Positions 11,845 through 23,879 of a stretch of 64,000 nucleotides of DNA are shown here, one piece after another. The first letter of the stretch is position 1. Each line of letters begins with the position of its first letter. The notes beneath the pieces were generated by a model that worked only from the letters and a program-made list of their open reading frames with translations, did no database searches and had not been told where the DNA came from. The stretch is from Pontederia crassipes. Its lineage: Eukaryota > Streptophyta > Magnoliopsida > Commelinales > Pontederiaceae. The position numbers and the translations under genes were made by a program. The DNA lies in the NCBI GenBank assembly GCA_030549335.1, contig CM060188.1, forward strand, positions 2,356,001 through 2,420,000, in the 5' to 3' direction.

Positions 11845-13440
11845 GCTCTCCACGAATGGCTGAACCAGTTGAAAAGTTTTGCGTTGTCCGCCCGGCGCCA
11901 ACAACAAATCTTACAGTGAACTAATTAACAGTAAATTTGGTCGCTAAATAGAGTTCTTCAACGAGCACTTTCTGGGGAGATGTTAGATTGATCTTTTTTT
12001 TTTTAAGAAAAAATGTTATCGATTAAGATAAGCTCCAATACAGTCCGAATACAAAAATTGATCTTAAGTTATATGTTTTCTTACTGATATTGAATTCTTT
12101 ATCTACTTCAATATATATATTTTTTCGACAAACTTAATTTATATACCAAAAATTGCTATTTACAGTGATATTGTTTTTTTTTCCTTATATTATATGGTGC
12201 CTAATTCCTCGATGAGGTTAACAGACGGGCGCATAATTTGTTGATGACTGGTGACCGGTGACTGCTGGCAATTGTGTTTGTGGCTGACAACATGCTGCGT
12301 CTACCAGGAAAAAAAATATGGGTTTTCAAAATATTGCAATTTTATATTTTTCAAGCAAATAAAAAGTCTTTTTAGAGTTTATTTATACTCGAAAAAAATA
12401 TTAGTACACCGACAAAGAAAACGCGATAAATAAAAAAAAGATGCGAAAAATGTGCATAATTTTATTTAGTAACTTTTGCTATTAATCAGATTTGTTGAAG
12501 CGTCGAGGAGACATGCAAGGACCACGCTTCGCTTGACAGCGGTGGACTCTCTTTTTTTTAACAGCGTGGAAGGAATAAAGTACGAGGCGAGTTTTGACAT
12601 TTGTGGTGTTTATTAGAGAAGGGATGATCCATGTTCCACACGCTAATTAGGCTCACATTGAAAATGGTATACAATTAAGGCACATGTTGATCTCCATCTG
12701 AATATTTTATATATTCAGTGTTAGACCTAAAGTCATGAATAAATAAATTTTTTTATTTGCGAGGACTCGTTATCGGACCACGGTTGGACCAAATTTTATT
12801 AAAATAATTATTATTTTTAATAGCTATAAGGATATAATATACATTATATGATATAGTATATGAATATTATACTAATAATCTATTAATAATATTAAAAGTT
12901 AATATAACATGTGTTATTTATTAAAAAATATTATATAAATAAGTAATAATTAATGCATAAATATAAATATATTATTATTAATTTAATATATAATATGTTT
13001 TTTTATGATAGATGCTATATTAATAAATTTTATCTTAAACTATTCTTATTGCTTTCTTTCTTTAACACTTTCCTTTTTATTTTCTTTATTTATGCCCTTT
13101 GATATTTTTCTATTTTAATGTTAATTAATTTTAAATAACTTACCTTTTTTTCCATTTCTATTTAATTTTATACATATCGTATCTCCTCCTCTTTAACCTT
13201 CCTTATATTCTTTTATTTGTTTTTCCTTTTTTAACTTTTCTATTTTTGTCATTTCTTAAATTCTTTTCTCAAAATTTGAATTGAATCATATTTTTTCGAT
13301 TCAATGTCCAACCAATTTTGACATGCAACTGGACTGGATCATCGGCCAGTTCGTAATTGAATTGGCCGGTCCAGTCTAATTTTGATAACATTATATATAT
13401 ACCCATCCGAGCCGCAGGAACATGTACATATAGAATACGA
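11397..13440. other. intergenic spacer upstream of invertase with long (GA)n
   Basis: Non-coding. It includes TATATTATAT-type repeats (about 11560-11605), an uninterrupted (GA)n of about 85 bp at 11755-11839, and AT-rich sequence beyond. Near 13320-13375 a GC-richer patch with ccggtccagt and facing ggaccacggttggacc at 12777 may be the ends of an old hAT-like MITE. No gene seen. Confidence 0.5.
11755..11839. repeat. (GA)n microsatellite, about 85 bp
   Basis: A pure GA dinucleotide run about 420 bp upstream of the invertase ATG. The Leu/Ser and Arg/Glu frames across it are artefacts. Confidence 0.95.
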
Positions 13441-14300
13441 GAATTTTCACCTTATTGAAAATCTAGTGGTGCTACCCGAAGACTTAAATGAATAGCCATC
13501 GCTGTTAAGAACAATCGAGATCCAATGAGAATTTGCGCGTAATTTTTTATTTTCGACATAAAAAAAGAAGGTTGTAATAACGAAATGGACATGTGGGAAT
13601 TTGGCCCTTGCCTTGCTAGTGGAACAAGAAAGACAATAGAAGATATTCAATAAAAAGATTTCACATGCCTTTTATAGAATCTAGGAATTCCCCTAGCTTT
13701 GTTTTCGCTCCGCTCGTGCGTGGCACTCCTTGCTTGCGGAGCGGCATACCGAAAAAACTTCTAATATTATAAACAATGCCTTCCGAAGGCCGATTTCTCG
13801 ATACGAGATGACTTAGGATAGCGTGATGGATTTCGCGCTATGAGGAACGGAGTCTTTTTAATTAGGGAAGCTCCTCTCTAAACAAAGTATTGATGACATT
13901 CGGCTCTTTTTTAAGTTGCTTAATCCACTCTTGAAGAGTTTCTGCATCATTTTCCATCGAGCAACTTTAGAATATTTTTGACAACTTGATCATAGACCTT
14001 CCACTGTTCGGGAAACCATTGGGAGAAGTTTCATCTTATCCCCCGTTCATAATATTCATGCACTTGGGCCTGAACCAAGGCGTTCATCTCATTTTTCAGT
14101 TCCTGACCTTCAGTCATCGCAGCAGCATCAGCAATGACATGATTTTCCTCTTTCTTTCCCCGAAGGGCCTAATCGCAGGGTTAGATCAAGATCATTAACC
14201 CTTCAGCATTAGTAGCTAAGCATCTTGATTGAGCGGTATGGCTGGTAAAGTTCCATAAATCTGATTTTTCTTTTTCATTTCTCACATATATATATAAGCT
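13441..14300. other. possible mitochondrial DNA insertion (NUMT)
   Basis: This block has a more balanced base composition than its neighbours and a style typical of plant mitochondrial spacers, for example the GC-rich inverted stretch around 13700-13750 (gctccgctcgtgcg with facing gcttgcggagcgg). On the minus strand between about 14150 and 13890 a broken frame reads FPEQWKVYDQVVKNILKLL and LQEWIKQLKKEPNVIN, which I do not recognise. The mitochondrial origin is a guess from composition and texture only. Confidence 0.4.
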
Positions 14301-14675
14301 AAAACTACAACCAACATGGTGGAAGTTGTGTTTATAGTAACTCTCCTCTAATAGCATAGCATAAAGCTTCCATGCCTCATTATCCTATTTTGAAAATTGT
14401 CACTACGAGTGAAAGTTCTTTTACGGTCACTAAAGATTGCTGAAAGACCGGTACAGACATTAATCAGAAATCCATCCCATAACTATCCTGACGGTGGTGC
14501 TAGAAGCATTAAAAATGGCTAATGTGTGGGCATGTCGATGCTCGCGGACCCACTATTGCTACGTGCTTAGTTCCAACTTGAGTCGACGGGGCTTGAGCCG
14601 AAGCGTGCGAGTGCTCTCTTTGTTCACCTATCACCCGCCTAGGCCCTCCCAAACCTATAACAGACACCATAAGAG

Positions 14676-14709
<34 letters not shown>

Positions 14710-14841
14710 GTTACTAAGCAATGCCCTCATGGAGGATGCCAGAGGTCTCTCACATTTAGCCAAACACAGAGGAAAGCTAAGCCAAGCGCACTGAGCGGAC
14801 CCAAACCCACCAACCAAAATGGAACCCTTTGTGGTCACCGA

Positions 14842-14889
<48 letters not shown>

Positions 14890-17219
14890 GGAATTATAGT
14901 TTGAAGATTAAATTTAAAAATTTTACAAGGTCGGTCGACCATATATTTGAAGTAGCAAAGATGTTGGGACCAACGACAGATAAGATAGAGCGATAAGAGT
15001 TTCTCTTCTCTTAACTAAGGTCTTAAATTCGAGTTATTATGAATGCAAAAATATTTTATTGAAAATCTCATTTATCACTATTAGGTACACTACGTGAGAC
15101 GACATAATTAAATTAGTTGAATTCGATGATGGGCAATACGTTCTTTAACGTCACATAAATTATATCGTCGTTTTTCATAGGAGGCTAACTAAAAAAAAGC
15201 AACAATGATAATAAGGAGTGTGCAAATCAATATTTCGATATGCACTATGCGAAAAGATTCAATTATTGACGGCGGACCACTTCAAATGTGATGCGGTCTC
15301 CATGTGACTCATTTCTACATAAGTTGTTAAATAAATCTATCTACAAGATGTGGACCAAAATTCCATTTAGCATGCCATTTAACCGATCTTATGTATGCGC
15401 AATATATATTTAAAAAAAAAGGGATAAAATAAATATATTGTGCACTTAAGTGGCATAGTCCATTTATAGATATAATCGATTTATTGTAAAATAATTTATT
15501 TTTCTTATACAGTAAAACCATGATTGAACTCGTTGTGTAAGTCATAATAATATTTATGATCCGGTAACTGCGTTCCAAGTACCAGTAAAAACATACCATG
15601 CAGAAATATTTGATATTTATGATCCGGTAACTCATAATAATACCGAATTAAGAAAAAAATGTGACAGAAGAAATATTTGATATTTTGACTTTCAAACTAA
15701 ATTAATCAGAAGATAGTAATATTGTAGATATAAAAATTAACAACAAAAAAAAAGAGAGGAGATGTTGTTACTATGCAGTTTGACTAATAAGGATTGGGAA
15801 CCCCTCACTCCTAAAAACTAAATGCAAGGCCAACTAAAACTAATTAATTACTTGCACGTTATTCATCACAACGTGCAATTCATGTCATTATTATCGTTGC
15901 TTAAGAAGAAGAAGAAGAAGAATTGTATTGGTTCTTGCGTATGTTTGTGACTACTAGTTACAGGAAGAAAGAGTGGATTGGTGGGTGCTACTACCTTGGG
16001 GTTCATTTTTAAAATTATTATTTTGATCAAAATTTATTCATACGATTCTCGTCCGAAAATTAGTTGAATGCTAATAATTCTGAACATCATTATGTCTCGA
16101 CAAAAAAAAAAAATATTCCAATGAGCATGAGAATTCAGAACAGAAATAAGGGGGTCCATTTTAATCCTAAACGTGGAAAGCTCGCTTGCCTTCCATTTGT
16201 CTTGTGCACTGGAGAATGCATACAGGATGAGTCACAATAATTCGTATATAATAAAAGCAACCAAACCACGATTGAATTCAATTGATAAATGAATTATTTG
16301 TACTCACTATGTCTCGAATTTGATTCACATAATGTATGTTAACACAATAGTGTTAGGATCACTTTCTGACTCATATAATGTACAATCGTAGGTTCCAAGA
16401 TCCTATTTCATAAATAAAAAATATTTTTAATATAAAATAATATATTTATTCACAAATATTATATTTATATATAAGTTAATTAAACATTGATGTTTAAAAT
16501 TTTATTCATTTTTTTTAGATCTAGTATATATTTATTTCATGTGAAATACAATATGATATATTATTAAAGAATGGTAAAATAATAATATATAATATTTGAT
16601 CTTGATTAATTAAATATTTATTAAAATGTGATATAATTCTTAGTATAAATATCAAAATTTAAACAATATATGATTACATTCTAACATAACATTTGAATTA
16701 TTAGAAAACATTAAAATTGTGACAATAACAGTTACAATATATAAAAATAAATAGTTTAATCAAGTTTCTATAAGGTCCTTTATGTTTACTTTTATTTTTT
16801 TTAATTTGAATAAATAAATTTATCCTAATATAGATTTGGTAAGGAAGATCTGACTATAAATCTGATCATATATCCCATGTTTAAAATCTTTTAGGTAGGA
16901 TCGACACAAATTTTTTGAGATGAATCCTAAGATTATATATATAATATTGAAGGAATTAATGTACCTTTATATGGGATACTAAGTAAATCTGGATTGTTGA
17001 TTTATTAACCAACTAATTCAGATAAATAACATAAATAAATGATGAGATTTAATTATTTCTAATTTGACCTGCTCAAGTATTCTTCCAAAATAAAAGCTGG
17101 TGCATTAATCAAATTATTAGTCGGTCACATGTAGATTTGGCGACGTGCAAAGCCATGACGTAGTGCCTGTTCTTGGCCACAAGTTTGAAGGTAAAAACAA
17201 AGAAGAAAAATGCATTCAA

Positions 17220-17268
<49 letters not shown>

Positions 17269-18340
17269 GCCCAAATAATTTTGTTAAAAGAAAAATCAAT
17301 CATTCACTCTTGTTTAAAATCTCTCACTGGCTTCCTCAATTGGGCGAGGACTTGGCACACCAAAAGCAAACAATGCACTCGTTTCTTGTTGGCATGTTGC
17401 ATCCCATCCATACACCCATCCAAGGCTGGCATTGGTTCGGCATATTGATATGGGGGCACCACCAAAATAATAATTGAGAGACTAATTTAATTTAAGAGAA
17501 AAAGAAATCACACACACGGTGAAGTGAAACATCAATAATTATAGGTGATGAAAACGTTTTGAGATCTCATGATCACAAGTCGACTAGTCACAAAAATCAA
17601 TCATGCAGCATGATTAATGCATTATCGAGCATTTAGATGATGCTCCAGATTCATATCAAGCCTAAATTTGAATTGCGTCTAACAAATCATTGCAAATTGT
17701 AATGTTCATTTTAGATTGTTTTTATTACCTTCATATTTCATATTTTCCTTCATATTCCATCACTTAGATTCCTTCTATAATTAAAGCATATGGACATCAT
17801 AAAATTCATATTGAGTAGTTGAGATGGAGTGGATACTAATTAATCACAGCTTCAGCAAAAGATTAGAATTCAAACTTTGTGAAAAAATTTTGTTGGAATC
17901 TCATCCGTTGCAATTAGACGTATTGTACGAAATGACATTAAATTAGTTAAAGTCGAGGATATGTCGAATTAATGTGCATAACTCTTAACGATGTTCAGTA
18001 CCACTTTCATTTTTAAGTAATGACTTTAATACTATGCATGTTAGTTATTTATTAGGGTTTGGTGCACAATCATTTCATCTTCTACAATTTTCAGTAGTCA
18101 CCTTTCGAAATACGGCAATTGGCCTTTCCATTTTTAAATAATGGTACACAAGGACAATATTATAACTATGAGTCTATTTTAAGTCATTTCCTTCTCAAAA
18201 ATTAAATGCCCTTCCCCATAAATTGACAAAATTGAATAATGCGAATGCAACAATGCACATCAATTATTCAGCTGTCATTGAGACCCTTCCTCTTGTTATG
18301 CCTCACCGTTCACGCGTGTCAGATGAGGAGAGATTCATGG
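14301..18340. other. long gene-free spacer with microsatellites
   Basis: No gene recognised. It contains (TTA)n at 14679-14709, (AT)n at 14847-14886, (CT)n at 17219-17265 and a small local duplication of the segment reading tatttatgatccggtaact near 15550 and 15612. Composition is strongly AT-rich. Confidence 0.55.
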
Positions 18341-18345
18341 TAGTG

Positions 18346-18663
18346 GGATGATGTTCACCTACCCGGTGGACCCAGAGTATTCGACCCAACGTTGCATGGG
18401 TCGGGTCAAGTTCGAATTGAATTTTTTTAATTTGATTTGACCTGACCCGCACCTTTTTTTTAAAAAAAATAAATGATTTTTTTATTTATTTTAAGTATTT
18501 TATATCATCTATTTTTTTTTTAAAAAAAAAGATGATCGAATAACCAATCCCAACAGGTCCAGCCTAAAAAAAATTTAAAATTCGACCCAACCCAATCCGA
18601 CCAAACTCGGCCGGATTGGGTCTAATTTGTTCACGAGTCGGGTCGGGTTTCCGTGAACACTCC
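18346..18663. mobile_element. degenerate hAT-like MITE
   Basis: The left end (gatgttcacctacccgg) and the right end read inward (GTGTTCACGGAAACCCGACC) are imperfect inverted repeats, and the interior has mirrored stretches of gacccgacc/gggtcggg. This resembles short hAT-type elements. No 8-bp target duplication could be matched, so the limits are approximate. Confidence 0.4.
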
Positions 18664-19255
18664 AATAGTTTTCGTTTTGTTAAAATTACAAAATTAATAA
18701 TATTGTAGTTCTCGTTTTGTTGAAAAGACAAAATTAATAATATTAACGGATTGTTTTTTTAAAAAAAAGATAGCACATCCATTTCACCTGAGATCAAAAT
18801 TAGAGAGCCTGAATTTAAACCTCTCATATATTTTTTTAAAATATATATTTTCTCTCTAATTGTTGACATCAAAGCAGAGAATTAAGGTTATAAAATTGAC
18901 AAAAACTATTCTTCTTATAAAAAAATTGATTAACGCATCTTTTTTCACATGTTTAGAGATTGAAAAAAGAGCAGAGGAAACAACACCTCATGCTATGTAA
19001 TTGCTTCCCATATGATAGAATGGCAAAAGATGGATATATAAGAGAAGACTATGGGGAAAAAGGCAGGCAAAACAAGGCAGAGAGACAGGCGCTTTTAAAA
19101 TCTGGTTCGGAAGTGATATACCATCGCCCAGAGGTTTGTGGTACAAAGTTAAGAGTAGAGACAACTAGTGAGCATGCAAACCTCATCAGCAGGCCTCAAG
19201 TTTATTTATGCAGACACAAGAAGGAGTCTTTGGTTTGATGCCCAGTCCCAGACTA
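18664..19255. other. AT-rich spacer with a short tandem duplication
   Basis: A unit of about 50 bp containing cgttttgtt and caaaattaataatatt is repeated twice at 18667-18745. The rest is AT-rich, and the right part should include the transaldolase 3' UTR. No separate gene seen. Confidence 0.5.
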
Positions 19256-22200
19256 CTACACGTTCGGAGGTGGCCATATCTTCCCGAAAAGCTCCTCGAC
19301 TCGTTTTGTCTGATCAACATATCCTTCCAATCCCACTGATAGCAGCTCTTCAGCAGCTGGTCCTAGAGCTGAGGAAAATCTCACCTGGTCCCACTCCACA
19401 AGCTGCCACAGGAAAAATTTTGATCAAGACTCCAGCTCAGGAAGAGTTCATTGGAACCTTGTTGCACTACTAAGACTAGTATATTGTGTCAAAATGCTTA
19501 TTTTTATGAGTTATGTCACAAATACTAATGCCAAAAAAATTAAGGACAGGATGGTAACATCTGGCAATGTAGAATCTACATCAGTATTTTACTTATGAAA
19601 GCTTACAACCTTAGACTTCTGCTTGTTACACAGTTTTAAAGGAAGACTTAAATAGTGTACAAATATGCAAATACAAAACAGCGATGCGTAAAGCTACAGC
19701 CTTATCAGAGCTCTACAGAAAACTTGAAAGGCATAGATAAATTGGTCATCATAGTGCACACCTAGTTCTCCAGAAAGAAAGAACTTCCACACATCAAACT
19801 GTTAATTAAGGGAGGAAACAGAATCACCAAGGCATGTATGGTAGATATATAACTGTTAGGAGTTTTCTTGCAGATCAGATGTGGTAATCCACATTTAGGA
19901 CATTCCTGTTACGAATGTACAACTTATTCTTGCAAACCAGAATAATGCTGATATGGTTTAGGGAAAGTGAGAATTACCTCTTCATCACCAAAATTATATG
20001 CCATTGCAGAATCAGGAGATAACTTTCTAATAAATGAATATTTATCATCTGGATAGGTAACTGCCTCGGCAAGAGATTGCAATAGTTTAACTGGTGTAAT
20101 TATATAGTCAACCCTGAAACAAAGGGAGATTTCTATCAAATTAAACGTCGTAATGGTATGTTACAACATGTAAGAACCAAACTTACCCAAGAAGACTGAA
20201 TATGTCCTGTTTGTTGCGGATTGCTGCAGCCATCAGCTTAGACTTATGACCATATTTGTGGATATAATTGTATGCTTTGGTAACCTGAACAATAGACCGA
20301 TTGTAATTTGACAGAAGTCTCCTTACCACAGTTTTATGAGAGTGAAAATCAAGAAAAGTTCCCAAGGACTACAATGTGGCATGCCCAACATTTTTCACGA
20401 AGCATATAATTGTATGTTATCCTCGAGCAAAGGGATAATCAAAACAAATCCCTTAATCCAAAAAATGGCCAAAAGTAATTACAGTTAGCAGTCCAAGACC
20501 TAGTAATTACGAACTGTGAAGAATAATTAATTGTAATAGAATCATCAATTCCATGAAAACTCAGGAAAAATCCATAATTATTATATGCGCTATCAGTATC
20601 CAACATTTTTGTATGGGCATTATCTAACAGTTTATTATTATGTCTACCATTGTGAATCTCACATGCACGATTGCACAACAAATCTTTTCATCATGATAGC
20701 CAAGAGTTTTTAAAGATGGTAACCCTGAAGAGGTGCCTTGGAGGTTGTAAATAGTTTGCACTCACCAAAGCTAATCCAGGATCTTCTCCTCTCTTACGAG
20801 CAGCTTCTATTTCAGGATCACCTGTATGATTCCGGGACCAATCCTGCACATAAGTTCCTTCTTAATTCTCTGTTCCAGACTCATTTTTAGGTTCACATAT
20901 GTCATGGATTTTTATTCCATAACACAATATGATGAATTTGGTCATTTACCCTAACACGACCCACAAATACTTGGATGACTGATGCCCCTGCTTGAGCAGC
21001 AGCTGCTGCTTGAGGAAAACTGCAAACCATGATAAGCATGTAACTGCAAAGAACACTTACCAATACAAATGAAAACACCTGCTAACCAGTCTGTTACATC
21101 ACATCCATCTTCTTTGGAAGCATATGCTTAATAGAATTTTCAGAAGAGAAAGGTATCATAATAATTTTGGCCTTTAAAGACGAAAAAAATGAACCTGTAA
21201 ACAAATGTCATGTGTGTTTGTATTCCTTCAGATTCCAGTAACCTTGATGCCTCTATACCCTGAAATGAGGAGAATTGTGGATGTGATAGCCAACCAAAAT
21301 TTGAGAGAAAATTGTGGAACATATGACAATTCTTACTTGCCAAGTTGTAGGAATTTTGAAGAGAAGACGCTCTGGAGGTACATCCAGTTCATAGTATAAC
21401 TTCAGAAGTCCTTGAACCTGAAGTATTAGAGAAGCTGAGAAGGTTATTTATCAAGTTAAATAACACCACCAGACCTTTAAAACCAAGCATGACTTGAGAG
21501 TGGTGGAACATTCAAATACTATCGAAATTCCTATCACCAAAGAATAACATCCACAGAAATGAAAAATTACAAGTGATTACCTCAAAAAGTACCAACTTTC
21601 TTGCTTTAAATGACAGGAACACTGGCCGACTTAATAAATACTAACATTTTCACTTCAATTTATTGCTGAAACACAACAGAAGATCAAGTCTGAAGCTGCC
21701 TGTGCACAGACATGGACATTACCTTTCTAACGATACCCTGCGTATCATAGGCCAGACGAGCGTCTACTTCAGTGGACACACGACCAGGAACCAATCCAGC
21801 GAGGTCAGCGCCAACGTTCACCAAAGCCTAACATTTCCAGAAGAGCAATTCCATCAAAACAACAAAAATAAAGAAAATTGGGAGACAGGAACCGACCAAA
21901 TTCCAGAAAAGGGAAGCACCACAAAACCTTATCGCGGAAGCAGGAGATCCTGTTCTCGGGACTGTCCTTCTCGCAACATTCCTTGTCTGCCAGCGCTGTG
22001 TCTACAGCATTCTGAAACCACGCATTTGTAGATGTCACACAATCTTTTCAGAAAAAGAACGCAACTTCTGAAGAACCTAGCGCAGAAAAACAGTGTTGGT
22101 TGTAGCGCAACTCTCACCCTGAACTTTGTGTCCGGAAGGCCGGTAATCCCCAAGAGGAGCGCAGAACTGACAGTGGCAGCTGTGGGCGGAAACCTGCGGT

Positions 22201-22691
22201 CGGCACCGGAACGAGCTCTGAGAAAAAATGGCTAAGGAAAGAATAGAATTAAGCGAGGAGACGATATTTGCCTCTCGAAATCGTCGAAGACGACGGTGTC
22301 CGGAACGATCTCGCTAAAGCTCGACACCGCATCCAGCTCAGTGCTGAGCTCTGCGGAATCAGACGAGGAAACAAGGATTTGGTCACAATTCTCGACGGAG
22401 AGAGAAAGAAAGAGAGCGAAAGGTAAGAGGATCCAGTACCAGTGCCGACGGCAGCTGCAGAAGCCCTGTGGGAGGATCGCCGAAGGGCGAAGGAGAGGTT
22501 CGGTGTGGACCCAAGCGGCACGGAGCAGCGGCTGCCGCCCACCACCTGAGAAGAGGAAGAGATGGAATTGGATCGAGAAAGATGCGAAAAGAGAAGTGCG
22601 AATTGGTGTACATGGGATGCGAACGAGGCGGCGACAGTACCGACGAGGAGTGGCGGACGAATCGAGCGGAAGGAGGCAGCGCGACGGCCAT
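19256..22691 (-). CDS. transaldolase, plastid-type, 13 exons
   Basis: Transfers a dihydroxyacetone unit between sugar phosphates in the non-oxidative pentose phosphate pathway. Exons (minus): 22641-22691, 22440-22545, 22272-22350, 22118-22193, 21928-22011, 21723-21827, 21337-21417, 21195-21259, 20950-21019, 20766-20843, 20187-20284, 19978-20113, 19256-19402. All joins keep phase and give 391 residues. Landmarks are [57 protein letters not shown] (Lys188 is the expected Schiff-base lysine), [37 protein letters not shown] and the C-terminus [15 protein letters not shown]. The first about 50 residues ([14 protein letters not shown], then [17 protein letters not shown]) look like a plastid transit peptide; the short first exon is the least certain part. 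Intron 3 uses a GC donor. The protein closely resembles my recollection of Arabidopsis At1g12230. Confidence 0.9.
22194..22271 (-). other. GC-AG intron in the transaldolase gene
   Basis: The exon ends GATTTCGAGAG and is followed by GCAAATATC; the acceptor is CCGCAG before GTTTCCGCC. The join yields [14 protein letters not shown], conserved in plant transaldolases. No GT donor in the needed phase is present nearby. Confidence 0.75.
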
Positions 22692-23159
22692 TGTCCGATG
22701 GAAATACGATGTACGATATGGACTGTGAGTTGAGTTGTGGATATTTTGTTCGTCCCTCTTTAAGGAGAATGGATAATGAGATATTTATGACATATTGTCT
22801 TTTCTTGGATCCACGTTAAAAAAAAATCTTTTATTCCATTGTTATCAACATATTTGAACAAGCTATAAATACGAGAGTAAGAAATAGAAAAAACGAAAAC
22901 GTTAAGAAATTTAGACAATTTCTTTTAAAATTAAAAAAACGCGATGAACTGGTTTGTAGAATCGGATTGAAAAGTCTCAAGTTATCAGGATTTAAGATCA
23001 AACACGGAATTAATCGAATGTTAATAACTCTGAACATTGATGGATCTTAATAAAAAAAAATACCACGATAAAAACTTTCATAAATAATATTATATTGAAC
23101 ATATATTATTATATCATTGTCATAATTAAAAGAAAAGGAATACAAATTCAAAAGGATAC
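22692..23159. other. transaldolase upstream region
   Basis: Upstream (minus-strand) flank of the transaldolase gene, AT-rich beyond 22740. I could not place a TATA box or other site with confidence. Confidence 0.45.
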
Positions 23160-23776
23160 AATGTCGGTCCAAATCCCTCGAGGATGTTGGACCATCTTCC
23201 TCCCCTCCTCATTAGTCGGATTCGCATCCGATGAGTGAGAAGGAAATGCGGTTCAGCCTTCACTAGGTAGTTCGGCCTTCAAGCAATCTTTCCTCCTTCT
23301 GTTTAGTCACGCGACCCTCCCTACTTCGGATGCCACATGACTTTCCTCCTAGCGCGTGCTCTCTCGATGCGACGCCGCTAGAGAGGACTGAGGAATGAAC
23401 AGATCCGCGATGCTATCGAAGGCTCGAGGAACAAATCGAAGGATCCGATGAACAAATCGAATGATCTGATGAAGAAATCAAAATTCGACGAACAGATCGA
23501 AGCTACCTAGGGGTGGCCTTTGCCCGGCGAAATTGACCTAGGTGCTGCCCTTCACCGTCATTCCCTTATCACGTTAGGGCAGAAGTCACCTGGTATCCAG
23601 TTTCATCTCGCCCGAACCGTGAAGGGAAGAAGTCAAAGGCCGAACCCCTTCCATCTCGCCCAAAATGCACCTAATAAAGGCCAAACCATGCATTTCCTTC
23701 TCATCCGTCAAATGCGGATCCGATGGATGAGGATGATGGTCCAGCCTCCTGGAGGGAACTGGACCAACATTTATAT
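23160..23776. mobile_element. fold-back element with inverted arms of about 110 bp
   Basis: The left arm starts AATGTCGGTCCAAATCCCTC, and the right arm read inward starts AATGTTGGTCCAGTTCCCTC. Both continue with GGACCATC, CCTCAT, a CGGAT(C/T)CGCAT block and GAGAAGGAAATGC, so the arms stay alignable for about 110 bp. The middle (23330-23600) is GC-richer and non-coding. No target duplication was found. Long arms would fit a Mutator-like or unclassified fold-back element; the class is open. Confidence 0.6.
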
Positions 23777-23879
23777 CCAAGTCAAAATGATAAGTAGCTT
23801 TCTTTATCCACAAATGATAATTAATTTGTTTGGATGTGAAATACATAATTGTGATCCAAAGAACATTTTTTTTTAGGAG

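Noticed and set aside
11650-11919. Ser-Leu and Glu-Arg repeat proteins
   Set aside because: Translation of the (GA)n run on either strand.
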